A DNA stretch of 64,000 bases from Polaromonas sp. (GCA_028292745.1 JAQGLT010000127.1:1-64000); one strand, 5' to 3'; counted from the first letter of the stretch, positions 8,173-17,551 are shown. Notes: a model not told the origin generated them from the sequence alone. Made by a program: numbers and translations.

Positions 8173-9993
8173 TCAGGCGGTGCTGGCCTCGGCCTGCTCG
8201 GTGCGCGTGGCGCTGAAGCGAGCGCCGTTGGCCGCCTGCTTGAACGGATCAGCGCCCACCCGGCGCAGCGTGGCGATAAAGGTTTCGCGGCCCTGGCGCT
8301 GCTGGCGGTAGGTTTGCAGCACGGCTTCGATGACCTCAGGCACTTCGGCCGCCGAGAACGAGGGACCGACGGCCTTGCCGGCCAGCGCCGGGCCCGAAAG
8401 CGTGGAGCCGTCGGAGCCGCCGAGCGACACCTGATACCACTCCTTGCCGTCCTTGTCCACGCCCAGAATGCCGATGTGGCCGCTGTGGTGGTGGCCGCAG
8501 GAGTTGATGCAGCCGCTGATGTGCAGGTCGATCTCGCCCAGGTCATGCAGCTCGTCCAGATCCTGGTAGCGCTCGGTGATGGCTTCGGCGATGGGAATCG
8601 AGCGCGCGTTGGCCAGCGAGCAGAAATCGCCGCCGGGGCAGGCGATCATGTCGGTGAGCAGGTGGATGTTGGCCTTGGCAAAGCCGGCCTGCCGCGCGGC
8701 CCGCCAGAGCGCGGGCAGCTCGTCGCTGCGCACCCAGGGCAGCAGCAGGTTCTGCTCGTGGGTGACGCGCGCCTCGCCGGCGCTGAAACGGTCGGCCATG
8801 TTGGCGGCCAGGTCGAGCTGGTCGGCCGTGGCGTCGCCCGGCGCCTGGCCCAGGCGCTTGAAGGACAGGGTCACGGCGCGCAGGTCGGGATTTTGGTGCG
8901 GGGCGACATTTTGCTGCAGCCAGCGGCTGTAGGGCGCTGATTCTTCGGGGGTGATGGGGTCTGGCAGGGCGGAGGCATCCGCGCCCGGAGGGTTGAGCGC
9001 CGGCGGCACGAAGCAGGCAGCCACGCGGTCGTATTCGGCCTGGGTAATGGTGTGCGGCCCGCCATCGTGCTCGACGATCTGCCGGTATTCGGCTTCCACA
9101 TCGTCGATGTACTTTTGCCCTTCGGCCTTGACCAGGATCTTGATGCGGGCCTTGTAGATGTTGTCGCGGCGCCCGTAGCGGTTGTAGACGCGCACGACGG
9201 CTTCCAGGTAGTTCATGATCTGGTCCCACGCCAGGAACTCGCGGATCACGGTGCCGATGACCGGCGTGCGGCCCATGCCGCCGCCGACCAGCACCTTGAA
9301 GCCCAGCGCGCCGGCCTCGTTGCGCAGCAGCTGCAGGCCCACGTCGTGCCAGCCGATGGCAGCGCGGTCTTCGCGGGCGCCGCTGATGGCGATCTTGAAC
9401 TTGCGCGGCAGGAAGGCGAATTCGGGGTGCAGCGTGCTCCACTGGCGCATGATTTCGCCGAACGGGCGCGGGTCGGCAATCTCGTCCACCGCGATGCCGG
9501 CGCGCTCGTCGCTGGTGATGTTGCGGATGCAGTTGCCGCTGGTCTGGATACCGTGCATGTTCACGCTGGCCAGCAGATCCATCACATCGGCTGATTTGTC
9601 GAGCGCAATCCAGTTGTACTGCACGTTCTGCCGGGTGGTGAAGTGGGCGTAACCCTTGGTCAGTTTGGTGTGCACCGACTGGCCGTTTTTAAGCGGAACA
9701 GGGCCCAGCTTGTCCTGGGTCGCCTGCGCCTGCTGCATCAGCGCGGCGTCGGGCTGGTCGTAGTCGCGGGCGATCTTGGCCAGCACGCGCAACTGGGCGC
9801 TGGAGAGTTCGCCATAGGGCACGGCGACCCGCAGCATCGGCGCATAGCGCTGAACATACCAGCCGTTTTGCAGCCGAAGGGGTTTGAATTCATCCTCGGC
9901 CAACTGGCCGTTCTGCCAGCGGGTGAGCTGGTCCCGAAACTGGCTGGCGCGGGCTTTCACAAACTGGCGATCAAATTCTGTGTATTGGTACAT
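8173..9993 (-). CDS. cysI: Sulfite reductase, siroheme/[4Fe-4S] hemoprotein subunit
   Basis: CysI reduces sulfite to sulfide with six electrons. The 606-residue protein has the two ferredoxin-like half domains and two siroheme/iron-sulfur repeats of the family. The cluster and siroheme ligands appear as CPGGDFC (C-x5-C, about 451-457) and CINSC (C-x3-C, about 493-497), followed by GHHHSGHIGI. No cysJ flavoprotein is encoded in the window, so the electron donor is probably a ferredoxin. It lies 30 bases after the tauE-like gene and 38 before DUF934. The annotation nitrite/sulfite reductase is also common for this family; the cys operon favours sulfite. Confidence 0.93.
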   Translation of the reverse strand: MYQYTEFDRQFVKARASQFRDQLTRWQNGQLAEDEFKPLRLQNGWYVQRYAPMLRVAVPYGELSSAQLRVLAKIARDYDQPDAALMQQAQATQDKLGPVPLKNGQSVHTKLTKGYAHFTTRQNVQYNWIALDKSADVMDLLASVNMHGIQTSGNCIRNITSDERAGIAVDEIADPRPFGEIMRQWSTLHPEFAFLPRKFKIAISGAREDRAAIGWHDVGLQLLRNEAGALGFKVLVGGGMGRTPVIGTVIREFLAWDQIMNYLEAVVRVYNRYGRRDNIYKARIKILVKAEGQKYIDDVEAEYRQIVEHDGGPHTITQAEYDRVAACFVPPALNPPGADASALPDPITPEESAPYSRWLQQNVAPHQNPDLRAVTLSFKRLGQAPGDATADQLDLAANMADRFSAGEARVTHEQNLLLPWVRSDELPALWRAARQAGFAKANIHLLTDMIACPGGDFCSLANARSIPIAEAITERYQDLDELHDLGEIDLHISGCINSCGHHHSGHIGILGVDKDGKEWYQVSLGGSDGSTLSGPALAGKAVGPSFSAAEVPEVIEAVLQTYRQQRQGRETFIATLRRVGADPFKQAANGARFSATRTEQAEASTA

Positions 9994-10023
9994 GGAGGTC
10001 GAGGTCGGATGAAGGCTTTGGAA

Positions 10024-10815
10024 TCAGATGGAAATAAGTTTCGCGCCGGCATAGGCCAGCAGCACGGACAGCAGCGAGCGAATGACGCGCTCAGGCGTCT
10101 TGCGCATCAGGTGCGCGCCCAGCCAGATGCCCGGCAGGGAGCCGGCCAGCAGTTTAACCAGCAACGGCCAGTCGACCGAGCCGATCGAGGCATGGCCCAA
10201 GCCCGCCACAAGCGTCAGGGGAACCGCATGGGCAATGTCGGCGGCCACAATGCGCGGCAGGGGCAGCGCCGGGTACAGCAGCATGAGCACGATCACGCCA
10301 ATGGCGCCAGCGCCCACCGATGTCAGCGTGACCAGCACGCCGATGACCGCGCCGAACACGATCGGCAACGCCCAATGGCGGGCATGCGTCGCCTGGGCAA
10401 GGTGCTCGGGGGCGATCTGCGCCGGGGCCGCCTTGCCGCGCAGTACTTTGTAAAGGGTGGCGGCGGCGGTCAGCAGCAGCGCCAGACCCAGCGTGGTGGT
10501 CATGACCGACTGGATCGCCGGATTGGCAGGCCCCAGGCGCTGCAGGACGTACAGCGTGGCCAGCGCGGCCGGGATGCTGCCCAGGGCGGTTTGCCCGACA
10601 ATTTTCCAGTCGATCACACGGGCCCGCGCCAGGCTCAGCGTGCCGCCCATCTTGGTGAAGGCGGCAAAGAGAAGATCGGTGCCGATGGCCAGGTGCGGCT
10701 TGACGCCGAACACAAAGATCAGCAGCGGCGTCATCAGCGAACCGCCGCCAACCCCCGTCAGACCGACAACCAGACCCACGGCAAAACCGGCAAAAACAAA
10801 AGCGAAATCATGCAT
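10024..10815 (-). CDS. TauE/SafE family anion permease, probable sulfite exporter
   Basis: A 263-residue inner-membrane protein with about eight hydrophobic segments. The N-terminus FAFVFAGFAVGLVVGLTGVGGGSLMTPLL is the TauE/SafE signature with its glycine-rich GxGGG turn, repeated in degenerate form in the second half. Family members move sulfite, sulfoacetate or related anions. An upstream extension of the frame to 11007 exists, but family alignment places the start at the ATG 10813-10815; no strong ribosome-binding site was seen. It is the first gene of the run tauE-cysI-DUF934-cysH-cysD-cysN, so export of toxic excess sulfite is the simplest role. Confidence 0.85.
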   Translation of the reverse strand: MHDFAFVFAGFAVGLVVGLTGVGGGSLMTPLLIFVFGVKPHLAIGTDLLFAAFTKMGGTLSLARARVIDWKIVGQTALGSIPAALATLYVLQRLGPANPAIQSVMTTTLGLALLLTAAATLYKVLRGKAAPAQIAPEHLAQATHARHWALPIVFGAVIGVLVTLTSVGAGAIGVIVLMLLYPALPLPRIVAADIAHAVPLTLVAGLGHASIGSVDWPLLVKLLAGSLPGIWLGAHLMRKTPERVIRSLLSVLLAYAGAKLISI

Positions 10816-10872
10816 AAGGGCGAAAATGTAACGGCGTGCCTTATAAAAACAAACTACAGTTTTGTTGTTCCT

Positions 10873-10890
10873 ATATGCGGATAAGCATAT
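10873..10890. promoter_or_regulatory. Palindrome in the divergent tauE-cys / binding-protein region
   Basis: ATATGC and GCATAT form perfect 6-base arms around GGATAA, inside an AT-rich patch, about 60 bases upstream of the tauE-cysI operon start and 175 upstream of the divergent binding-protein gene. The position suits an operator for a sulfur regulator such as CysB. The factor is inferred, not shown. Confidence 0.45.
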
Positions 10891-11064
10891 TCTCAAGCAG
10901 GCATGCGGGCTTTCGCGCCGTTTCATGCCCAGGCGCCATAAGCGCGACCAATGACTGATGCGCGGCACTGCACAGAGGCGCCTTTGGCGCGTTACAGTCT
11001 CGTCCATGAAGCGCCCGCCTTCGGGGCGAGCCGATCCATGAATCGTTTACTTTTGGAGAAACAC

Positions 11065-12276
11065 TTGAAATCCACGAAACCAGCCCTGCTCAGCGGTGTC
11101 CTGCTGGCCGCTGCCCTGTCGACGCAGGCCGCGTCGAATCAGCCCATCAAGATCGGCGAAATCAACAGCTACTCGACCATGCCCCAGTTCACCCAGCCCT
11201 ACCGGCAGGGCTGGCAACTCGCGCTTGAAGAGGTCAATCAGGCCGGCGGCCTGCTGGGCCGCAAGGTCGAGGTCGTTGCCCGGGACGACGCCGGAAAACC
11301 CGAGGAGGCCCTGCGCCATGCCATCGAGCTGACGTCGCGTGAAAAAGTCGATGTGCTGGCGGGCGGGTACCTGTCCAATGTCGGGCTGGCCCTGAGCGAC
11401 CATGCCCAGAAAAACAGGAAGGTCTATGTTGCCAGCGAGCCGCTGACCGATGCGATCGTCTGGGACAAGGGCAACCGCTACACCTTCCGCCTGCGCCCCA
11501 GCACCTACATGCAGGCTGCCATGCTCGTTGATGAAGCGGCCAAGATGCCGGCCAAGCGATGGGCGACGATTGCGCCCAACTATGAATACGGCCAAAGCGC
11601 GGTGGCCAGTTTCAAGGAGCTGCTCAAAGCCAAGCGGCCCGATGTGGAGTTTGTCGGCGACCAGTGGCCTGCCCTGGGCAAGCTGGAAGCCGGCACCACG
11701 CTGCAGGCCACGATGCAGACCAGGCCGGACGCGATTTTCAATGTGACGTTCGGCGCCGACCTGGCCAAGCTGGTGCGCGAAGGCAACCAGCGCGGCATCT
11801 TCCCGAAAACGCCGGTGGTGTCGATGCTCTCGGGCGAGCCGGAGTACCTGGATGTGCTGAAGGACGAGACGCCCAAGGGCTGGATCGTGACCGGCTACCC
11901 GTGGGACCAGATCGATTCGCGCGAGCATGCCAGCTTCGCCGCCAACTACTACCGGCGCTTCAAGGAGTATCCGAAGGTGGGCTCGGTCGTGGGGTATGCG
12001 ACCCTGCAGGCGATTTTTGCCGGCATCAAGAAGGCGAGCTCGACCGACAGCGAAAAACTGGTCACCGCATTGCGCGGCCTGAAGTTTTCCACGCCGTTTG
12101 GGCCGGCCGAATTCCGCGCCATCGACCATCAGTCCACCATGGGCGCCTATGTCGGCAAGCTCGACATGGTCGGCAACAAGGGCACGATGGTGCAGTGGCG
12201 CTATGCAGACGGAAAGGCGTATTTGCCGGATGATGCCTACGTCAAGGCCAGGCGCCCGGCCGAAGCCATGAAATGA
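11065..12276 (+). CDS. Branched-chain amino acid-type ABC transporter substrate-binding protein
   Basis: A 403-residue periplasmic binding protein of the LivK/Peripla_BP_6 family. The signal peptide MKSTKPALLSGVLLAAALST ends near AQA-type cleavage residues (TQAAS). Family segments include GWQLALEEVNQAGGLLGRKV, DDAGKPEEALRHA and WATIAPNYEYGQSA. Two in-frame ATGs lie upstream (10951 and 11038), but GGAG sits six bases before the TTG at 11065 and the signal peptide begins there, so TTG is chosen. No permease or ATPase genes adjoin it, so it is an orphan whose ligand cannot be read from context. Its place opposite the cys operon hints at a sulfur-related substrate, weakly. Confidence 0.85.
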   Translation: MKSTKPALLSGVLLAAALSTQAASNQPIKIGEINSYSTMPQFTQPYRQGWQLALEEVNQAGGLLGRKVEVVARDDAGKPEEALRHAIELTSREKVDVLAGGYLSNVGLALSDHAQKNRKVYVASEPLTDAIVWDKGNRYTFRLRPSTYMQAAMLVDEAAKMPAKRWATIAPNYEYGQSAVASFKELLKAKRPDVEFVGDQWPALGKLEAGTTLQATMQTRPDAIFNVTFGADLAKLVREGNQRGIFPKTPVVSMLSGEPEYLDVLKDETPKGWIVTGYPWDQIDSREHASFAANYYRRFKEYPKVGSVVGYATLQAIFAGIKKASSTDSEKLVTALRGLKFSTPFGPAEFRAIDHQSTMGAYVGKLDMVGNKGTMVQWRYADGKAYLPDDAYVKARRPAEAMK

Positions 12277-12280
12277 TTTT

Positions 12281-12340
12281 TGCTATTGAATAAATAGCAG
12301 CTTTCGCAGGTGTAGCATGCGAAAACGCTATATTTGTCTA
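12281..12340 (+). repeat. Dispersed repeat copy between the binding protein and mnmC
   Basis: GCTATT and AATAGC form the small stem at 12282-12298, followed by a GC-rich tail with TTTCGCAGG and GCATGCG. It has the same layout as the other copies but is diverged. Its distal end overlaps the last codons and TAG stop of mnmC. Confidence 0.6.
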
Positions 12341-14256
12341 TAAATTTTCGATTCCGGGACGCTTGCGCAGCCTTTGTCGAACTGGGGCAGCAGCGCATCG
12401 GCCTGGCGCCGCTCCACCGGCAGCGGCTCGCCATGCAGCCGGGCGGCCAGCAGTTCTGCGCACAGGACGGCAAAGGTCAGGCCGCGCGACCCCATGCCGG
12501 TGCAGACCCACGCATCGGCTGCTGCATTCAACGGGCCGAGCGAAGGCAAACGGCTGGGCGTGGCGCACCGCACCCCGGCCCACGCTTTCACCTGTCCACT
12601 TTCGAACTGGTGCGCCAGGTGCCGGGCCGACGCCGGCAGCAGGGCCCGCAGTTTGTGCCGGTTGTGCGCATCGTCTTCTGGCCGAGGTTCGGTGCTGGTG
12701 TTGTCGCGCTCGAAAGTCGCTCCCGCAATCCAGGCCATTCCTTGTGAAAGCGGAACCGCAGGCACCAGGCTGCCATGCCCATTGACAGGAAAAACCGGCA
12801 GCGCCCCGGCCGTGCCTGGCGCGTGCAGGCCCCACGACACCTGGCCCCGGATGGGCTGCAATGCCAATGCGCAGGGCAGCTCCAGCGCCTCGGCCAGTTC
12901 GTGGCTGTCGTATCCGGCGGCAATTACCACCAGTTCAGCTTCGGCCAGCACCTGTCCGGCTGCATCAAGGGCCTGCCACGCATCGGTGCGCCTGCCCAGC
13001 CGGTGAACGGCTGACCTTGCGCGCCAGGCCACACCAGGCGTTGCCAGCCAGGCCCGGACCAGGCAGGCCGGCTTGATCCAGCCGGCCTGCGCATGCCACA
13101 GGGCCGGGGTGCCGGGCGGCAGGCCGCATTGTGCGAGCTGCCCGGCGGTGGCCGGCGCGGTCCAGTCGGCTGCGGCATCGGCCAGCGCCTGCCCGGCATG
13201 CCATGCGGCAGGCAGCTTGCGCGCGTGTTCCAGGCAATGCTCCAGCACCCCGGCCGGGTTCCAGTCGCTGCCGGCCTGCAGCAGCAGGTCGGCTTGCTGC
13301 AGCGTCGCCCGGATGCCGCTGCGCGACAGGCGCGACAGCAAGCTGTCGTCGGGCGACACATGCGGCGCCAGCAGGCCGGCCGGCAGGCCCGACGCGCCTG
13401 CGGCAGGCGCGTCGGCGGCATCGAGCACGGTGACCTGCCAGCCGCGACGCGCCAGGCTGGCCGCCACGGCTGCGCCCGCCAGCCCCCCGCCCACGACGAT
13501 GCAGCGCGCGGCCAGCCGGTGCGGCGGCGCTGGCCGGTGTTTTTTGATTTCCCATGCCGGCTCGTATTGGCCCTGCAGGTTGTCGCGCTTGGGTGGTGTG
13601 CCGGGGACTTTCTTCACCACGAAGCCGCATTGCGCCAGGGCATCGCGCACGCTGCGGGCAATGGTCCAGGTGGCGACACGGGTGCCGCGCCGGCAGCAGC
13701 GCGCCACCGCCTTGAAGGTGTGGGCATCCCAGATGTCCGGGTTGAGGCGGGGGCTGAAGCCGTCCAGATAGACCGAATCGGCCTCAAATGACACTTCGCG
13801 CAGCATCGTGCTGGCGTCGCCAATGCACAGCGTGAGCACCACCTGGCCGCCCTCGAAGACCAGCCGGTGCATGCCGGGCAGCAAGCCCCAGAGCTGATGC
13901 TTCAATTGCCGCGCAAAAGGAATCAATTCGGGATGTGCCAAAGCACTGCGCAGCACGTCGTCGGCACTGGCCGGATAGGCTTCGGTCGAAACGAAATGCA
14001 GCAGGCGCGGGCGCAGCGGGTCGGCCTTCCAGGCGGCCCAGGTGACCAGGAAATTCAGCCCCAGGCCAAAGCCGGTTTCGAGCACGCACCATTGCGGCTG
14101 GCGGCTCCAGGCTTCAGGTAATCCACAGCCCTTCAGAAAAACCTCCTGGGCCTGCTCCAGCCCGCCGTTTTCACTGCGGTAGCGGTCGCCAAAGCGCGGG
14201 CTGTAGGGACTGCCGCCCGGGCTGCCGTCTTCCAGCCACTCGATGCGCTCGGGCAT
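12328..14256 (-). CDS. mnmC: Bifunctional tRNA mnm5s2U34 biosynthesis protein
   Basis: MnmC completes the mnm5(s2)U34 modification of wobble uridine. The N-terminal methyltransferase (about residues 1-240) has the SAM motif ETGFGLGLNF at 60-69 and LDGFSP at 164-169. The C-terminal FAD oxidoreductase (from about 253) opens with VVGGGLAGAAVAASLARRGW. Length, 642 residues, matches the fused E. coli-type enzyme. The last residues and stop lie within the dispersed-repeat copy at 12281-12340. It follows yggX with a nine-base gap, so the two are probably co-transcribed. Confidence 0.95.
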   Translation of the reverse strand: MPERIEWLEDGSPGGSPYSPRFGDRYRSENGGLEQAQEVFLKGCGLPEAWSRQPQWCVLETGFGLGLNFLVTWAAWKADPLRPRLLHFVSTEAYPASADDVLRSALAHPELIPFARQLKHQLWGLLPGMHRLVFEGGQVVLTLCIGDASTMLREVSFEADSVYLDGFSPRLNPDIWDAHTFKAVARCCRRGTRVATWTIARSVRDALAQCGFVVKKVPGTPPKRDNLQGQYEPAWEIKKHRPAPPHRLAARCIVVGGGLAGAAVAASLARRGWQVTVLDAADAPAAGASGLPAGLLAPHVSPDDSLLSRLSRSGIRATLQQADLLLQAGSDWNPAGVLEHCLEHARKLPAAWHAGQALADAAADWTAPATAGQLAQCGLPPGTPALWHAQAGWIKPACLVRAWLATPGVAWRARSAVHRLGRRTDAWQALDAAGQVLAEAELVVIAAGYDSHELAEALELPCALALQPIRGQVSWGLHAPGTAGALPVFPVNGHGSLVPAVPLSQGMAWIAGATFERDNTSTEPRPEDDAHNRHKLRALLPASARHLAHQFESGQVKAWAGVRCATPSRLPSLGPLNAAADAWVCTGMGSRGLTFAVLCAELLAARLHGEPLPVERRQADALLPQFDKGCASVPESKIYRQI

Positions 14257-14265
14257 GGGCGGCGG

Positions 14266-14547
14266 TCAGGCGCCGGGCGGGGTCGGGGGAACGTAGCCTT
14301 GCACCGCGTCGGCGCCGTCGCCGAAGAAATGCTTTTCCATCTGCCGCGCCAGGTACTGGCGGGCCCGCGCATCGGCCAGGTTCAGCCGGTTTTCATTGAC
14401 CAGCATGGTTTGCTGCTTCATCCAGTCGGCCCAGGCCTGCTTGCTGACCTCTTCATAGATGCGCTTGCCCAGCGGGCCGGGGTAGGGCGGAAAGTCCAGG
14501 CCTTCGGCTTCTTGGCCGAGTTTGATGCAGTTGACGGTACGTGCCAT
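14266..14547 (-). CDS. yggX: Fe(2+)-trafficking / oxidative damage protection protein
   Basis: YggX-family proteins are about 90 residues, bind iron weakly and protect iron-sulfur enzymes from oxidation. This 93-residue protein starts [20 protein letters not shown], has the conserved cysteine at position 7, [12 protein letters not shown] and the [18 protein letters not shown] segment. AAGGAA precedes the ATG. It lies just upstream of mnmC on the same strand and divergent from the sulfate-binding protein gene. Confidence 0.95.
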   Translation of the reverse strand: MARTVNCIKLGQEAEGLDFPPYPGPLGKRIYEEVSKQAWADWMKQQTMLVNENRLNLADARARQYLARQMEKHFFGDGADAVQGYVPPTPPGA

Positions 14548-14593
14548 GGAAAAATTCCTTCGGTTTGTTGGGATTGGGGTTCTAAGGATGATT

Positions 14594-14623
14594 AACGAAT
14601 AAAGAACTGAGGTTTTATTCGTT
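14594..14623. promoter_or_regulatory. Perfect 10-base inverted repeat in the yggX/sbp intergenic region
   Basis: AACGAATAAA (14594-14603) and TTTATTCGTT (14614-14623) are exact reverse complements with a 10-base spacer, one helical turn plus. The site is 46 bases from the yggX start and 79 from the sbp start. Such geometry suits a dimeric regulator. CysB is a reasonable guess given the sulfur genes, but unproven. A transcript from either side could also form a hairpin. Confidence 0.55.
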
Positions 14624-14702
14624 CCAGATTCTAGGTTCTGCTTTCAGAATCCATTTCGTTCGCATTCATACATACGCAATTTTTGGAATCAAAAGCAAAC
14701 CC

Positions 14703-15734
14703 ATGACTTCACGCCGCAACTTTATCAATCTTTCATCTCGTGCAGTAGCAGCCGTAGCGCTGGCAGGGTCAGCCTTGCCTGTCCATGCCCAGCAGCCGCC
14801 GGTCACGCTGCTCAACGTCTCCTACGACCCGACCCGCGAGCTGTACGTGGACTACAACGCCGCCTTTGCCAAATACTGGAAGGCCAAGGCCGGCCAGGAT
14901 GTGACGATCAAGCAGTCGCACGGCGGCTCGGGCAAGCAGGCGCGGTCGGTCATCGACGGCATCGACGCCGATGTGGTCACCCTGGCGCTGGCCGGCGACG
15001 TGGACGCGCTGGTCAAAAACGGCGGGCTGATCCCCAAGGACTGGCAAAAGCGCCTGCAGCACAACTCGGCGCCTTACACCTCGACCATCGTGTTCCTGGT
15101 GCGAAAGGGCAATCCCAAAGCCATCAAGGACTGGGACGACCTGGCCAAGCTAGGCGTGGCCGTCATCACGCCCAACCCCAAGACCTCGGGCGGCGCCCGC
15201 TGGAACTACCTGGCCGCCTGGGAATTCGCCAAGCGCAAGAACGGCGGCAGCGATGCCAAGGCCAAGGAATTCGTCGCCAATCTCTACAAGAACGTGCCGG
15301 TGCTGGACACCGGCGCGCGCGGCTCGACCATCACCTTTGTCCAGCGCAACGTGGGCGACGTGCTGCTGGCCTGGGAGAACGAAGCCTTCCTGGCGTTGAA
15401 GGAATTCGGCGCCGACAAGTTTCAGGTGGTCGTGCCGTCGATCAGCATCCTGGCCGAGCCGACCGTGACAGTCGTGGACAAGAATGTTGACAAGAAGGGC
15501 ACCCGCGCCGTGGCGACCGCCTACCTCGACTACCTGTACTCGGACGAAGGCCAGGACATTGCCGGGCGCAACTACTACCGCCCGACCAGCGAGAAGGCCA
15601 AGGCCAGGTACGCCAGCCAGTTCCCCAAGCTGACGCTGTTCACGATTGACCAGGGCTTCGGCGGCTGGACCAAGGCGGACAAGGACCATTTCGCCGATGG
15701 CGGCTCGTTCGACCAGATCTACACGCAGAAGTAA
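14703..15734 (+). CDS. sbp: Sulfate ABC transporter substrate-binding protein, first copy
   Basis: A 343-residue periplasmic sulfate/thiosulfate-binding protein. The N-terminus [20 protein letters not shown] has a twin-arginine (SRRNF) motif followed by a hydrophobic stretch and VHAQ cleavage site, so Tat export is likely. Family segments follow: [46 protein letters not shown] and [14 protein letters not shown]. No cysTWA is next to it; those lie with a second sbp at 42.2-46.1 kb, so this copy may serve that importer. It heads the sulfonate-utilisation run. Confidence 0.93.
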   Translation: MTSRRNFINLSSRAVAAVALAGSALPVHAQQPPVTLLNVSYDPTRELYVDYNAAFAKYWKAKAGQDVTIKQSHGGSGKQARSVIDGIDADVVTLALAGDVDALVKNGGLIPKDWQKRLQHNSAPYTSTIVFLVRKGNPKAIKDWDDLAKLGVAVITPNPKTSGGARWNYLAAWEFAKRKNGGSDAKAKEFVANLYKNVPVLDTGARGSTITFVQRNVGDVLLAWENEAFLALKEFGADKFQVVVPSISILAEPTVTVVDKNVDKKGTRAVATAYLDYLYSDEGQDIAGRNYYRPTSEKAKARYASQFPKLTLFTIDQGFGGWTKADKDHFADGGSFDQIYTQK

Positions 15735-15797
15735 AAAAGCAAGCCGCCGGCCGGCTGGTACGGCCTGTCATTCGCAGCCACCCAGAAAGAACTACAA

Positions 15798-16394
15798 ATG
15801 TCCGTGCAACCCACCGTGCTGCTGATCGCAGGCAGCCCGTCCGACCCGTCACGCTCGGCCGCGCTGCTCGATGCCGTCAACCTGCGGCTGGCGCTCAGGG
15901 ATGAGCTGAAGGTGGTGCGTCTCAATATCCGGAAACTGCCCGCCGAGGCGCTGCTGCTGGCCCAGTGGGGCCATCCGGCCATCACCGGGGCGCTGGCGCA
16001 GGTGGAGCGGGCCGACGCCATCGTCATCGCCACGCCGGTGTACAAGGCGGCCTACAGCGGCGTGCTCAAGGTGTTCCTGGACCTGCTGCCGCAAACCGCG
16101 CTGAAAAACAAGACCGTGCTGCCGCTGGCCACCGGCGGCAGTCCGCACCACATGCTGGCGCTCGACTATGCCCTGCGGCCGGTGCTGCAGGCGCTGTCGG
16201 CGCGGCACATCCTGCCCGGCGTCTATGCCACCGACGCGCAGATTCCGCGCTCGGAGGAGGGCATCTATGCGCCCGCCGCCGAGATTTCGATCCGGCTTGA
16301 CGAGGCCGTTGCCACCTTGCTGGCCGAGAGCTTTCGAATGCCGCCGCCCCGGTTCGAACCGGTGCTGTTCTCGCAGGTGCGATGTAGCGTCTGA
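15798..16394 (+). CDS. ssuE: NADPH-dependent FMN reductase for sulfonate monooxygenase
   Basis: SsuE supplies reduced FMN to the SsuD monooxygenase. The 198-residue flavodoxin-like protein has an N-terminal phosphate-binding loop GSPSDPSRSAALL, the ATPVYKAAYSGVLKVFLDLLP segment characteristic of SsuE/MsuE, and PLATGGSPHHMLALDYALRP. It lies 63 bases after sbp and before two ssuA genes, the usual ssu order. Confidence 0.93.
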   Translation: MSVQPTVLLIAGSPSDPSRSAALLDAVNLRLALRDELKVVRLNIRKLPAEALLLAQWGHPAITGALAQVERADAIVIATPVYKAAYSGVLKVFLDLLPQTALKNKTVLPLATGGSPHHMLALDYALRPVLQALSARHILPGVYATDAQIPRSEEGIYAPAAEISIRLDEAVATLLAESFRMPPPRFEPVLFSQVRCSV

Positions 16395-16528
16395 CAGCAC
16401 AGGCGGTTTTTCCGCCAAGCCGCTGAATTCCGAATTTTTGAACTACCGCGCTCCCCGCGGGCGGCAGCGCCTTGCCTGCCCGCAGCACATAAGCCAAGCA
16501 TCCGCCCCATCACTACAAGGCCAAGACC

Positions 16529-17551
16529 ATGACTTCATCCTTCATCGACACGCCCCATTTCGGCACTTCAAAACCACCAGCCTGGCTGGTCCTGCGTGAC
16601 CTGCTGGCCAGCATTGTGCTGGTCATAGGGCTGGCCCTGGCCGTCAGCCTGTTCATGCCGCCGGCGGCGCATGCCCAGGACAAGGTGGAGCTGCGCATCG
16701 GCTACCAAAAAGGGGCCAGCCTGTTCCTGCTGCAAAAAGCGCAGGGCACGCTGGAAAAGCGCCTGTCGCCGCTGAACGCCACGGTGAAATGGGTCGAGTT
16801 TCCGGCCGGTCCGCAGTTGCTCGAAGGCTTGAACCTCGGCGCGGTCGATGTCGGCTTCGTTGGCGAGGCGCCGCCGATCTTTGCCCAGGCGGCGGGCGCC
16901 AAATTCGCCTACATCGGCTATGACCCGGCAGCGCCGCAGGCCGAGGCGATCCTGGTGCCGAAAAACTCTGCCATCAAGTCGGTAACCGAGCTGAAAGGCA
17001 AAAAAATCGCGCTGAACAAGGGCAGCAATGTGCATTACCTCCTGGTCAGGCTGCTGGAGAAAAACGGCCTCAAGCCCGGCGATGTGCAGCCGGTCTATCT
17101 GCCGCCGGCCGATGCGCGGGCGGCATTTGAAAGCGGCCATATCGATGCCTGGGTAATCTGGGACCCGTTTGCCGCCGCCGCTGAAAAAGCCATCGGTGCC
17201 CGGGTGCTGGCCGACGGCAGGGGCGTGGTCAACAACTACCAGTATTACCTGGGTGAGCGCGGCTTCGTCGCCAAAAACCCGAAGGTGATCCAGGCCTGGT
17301 TCGATGACTCGGTGGCGCAGGGCGCCTGGCTCAAGGCCAATCTGAAGAAGGCCGCCGAGCTGATCGCGCCGCTGCAAAGCCTGCCGGTCGATGTGGTCGA
17401 GCTGAGCCTGCAGCGCTATGAGTTCAACGTCAAGCCGGTTCCCGACAGCGTGATTGCCGAGCAGCAAAAGCTGGCCGACACCTTTCTTGAACTCAAGCTG
17501 ATCCCCAAGGCGATTGCCGTGCGCGATGCCGCCTATAAAACCGCGCCCTGA
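16529..17551 (+). CDS. ssuA: Aliphatic sulfonate ABC transporter substrate-binding protein, copy 1
   Basis: SsuA captures alkanesulfonates in the periplasm. The 340-residue protein has a long N-terminal region with a hydrophobic segment (LLASIVLVIGLALAVSLFM) ending AHAQ, then [40 protein letters not shown] and AWVIWDPFAAA, all SsuA-typical. The signal is Sec-like without twin arginines. It is the first of two adjacent ssuA genes; the next begins 28 bases later. Confidence 0.92.
   Translation: MTSSFIDTPHFGTSKPPAWLVLRDLLASIVLVIGLALAVSLFMPPAAHAQDKVELRIGYQKGASLFLLQKAQGTLEKRLSPLNATVKWVEFPAGPQLLEGLNLGAVDVGFVGEAPPIFAQAAGAKFAYIGYDPAAPQAEAILVPKNSAIKSVTELKGKKIALNKGSNVHYLLVRLLEKNGLKPGDVQPVYLPPADARAAFESGHIDAWVIWDPFAAAAEKAIGARVLADGRGVVNNYQYYLGERGFVAKNPKVIQAWFDDSVAQGAWLKANLKKAAELIAPLQSLPVDVVELSLQRYEFNVKPVPDSVIAEQQKLADTFLELKLIPKAIAVRDAAYKTAP

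Noticed and set aside
10951-11064. Upstream ATG starts of the orphan binding protein
   Set aside because: They would place 38 or 9 residues ahead of a clean signal peptide; the TTG at 11065 has a GGAG at proper distance.
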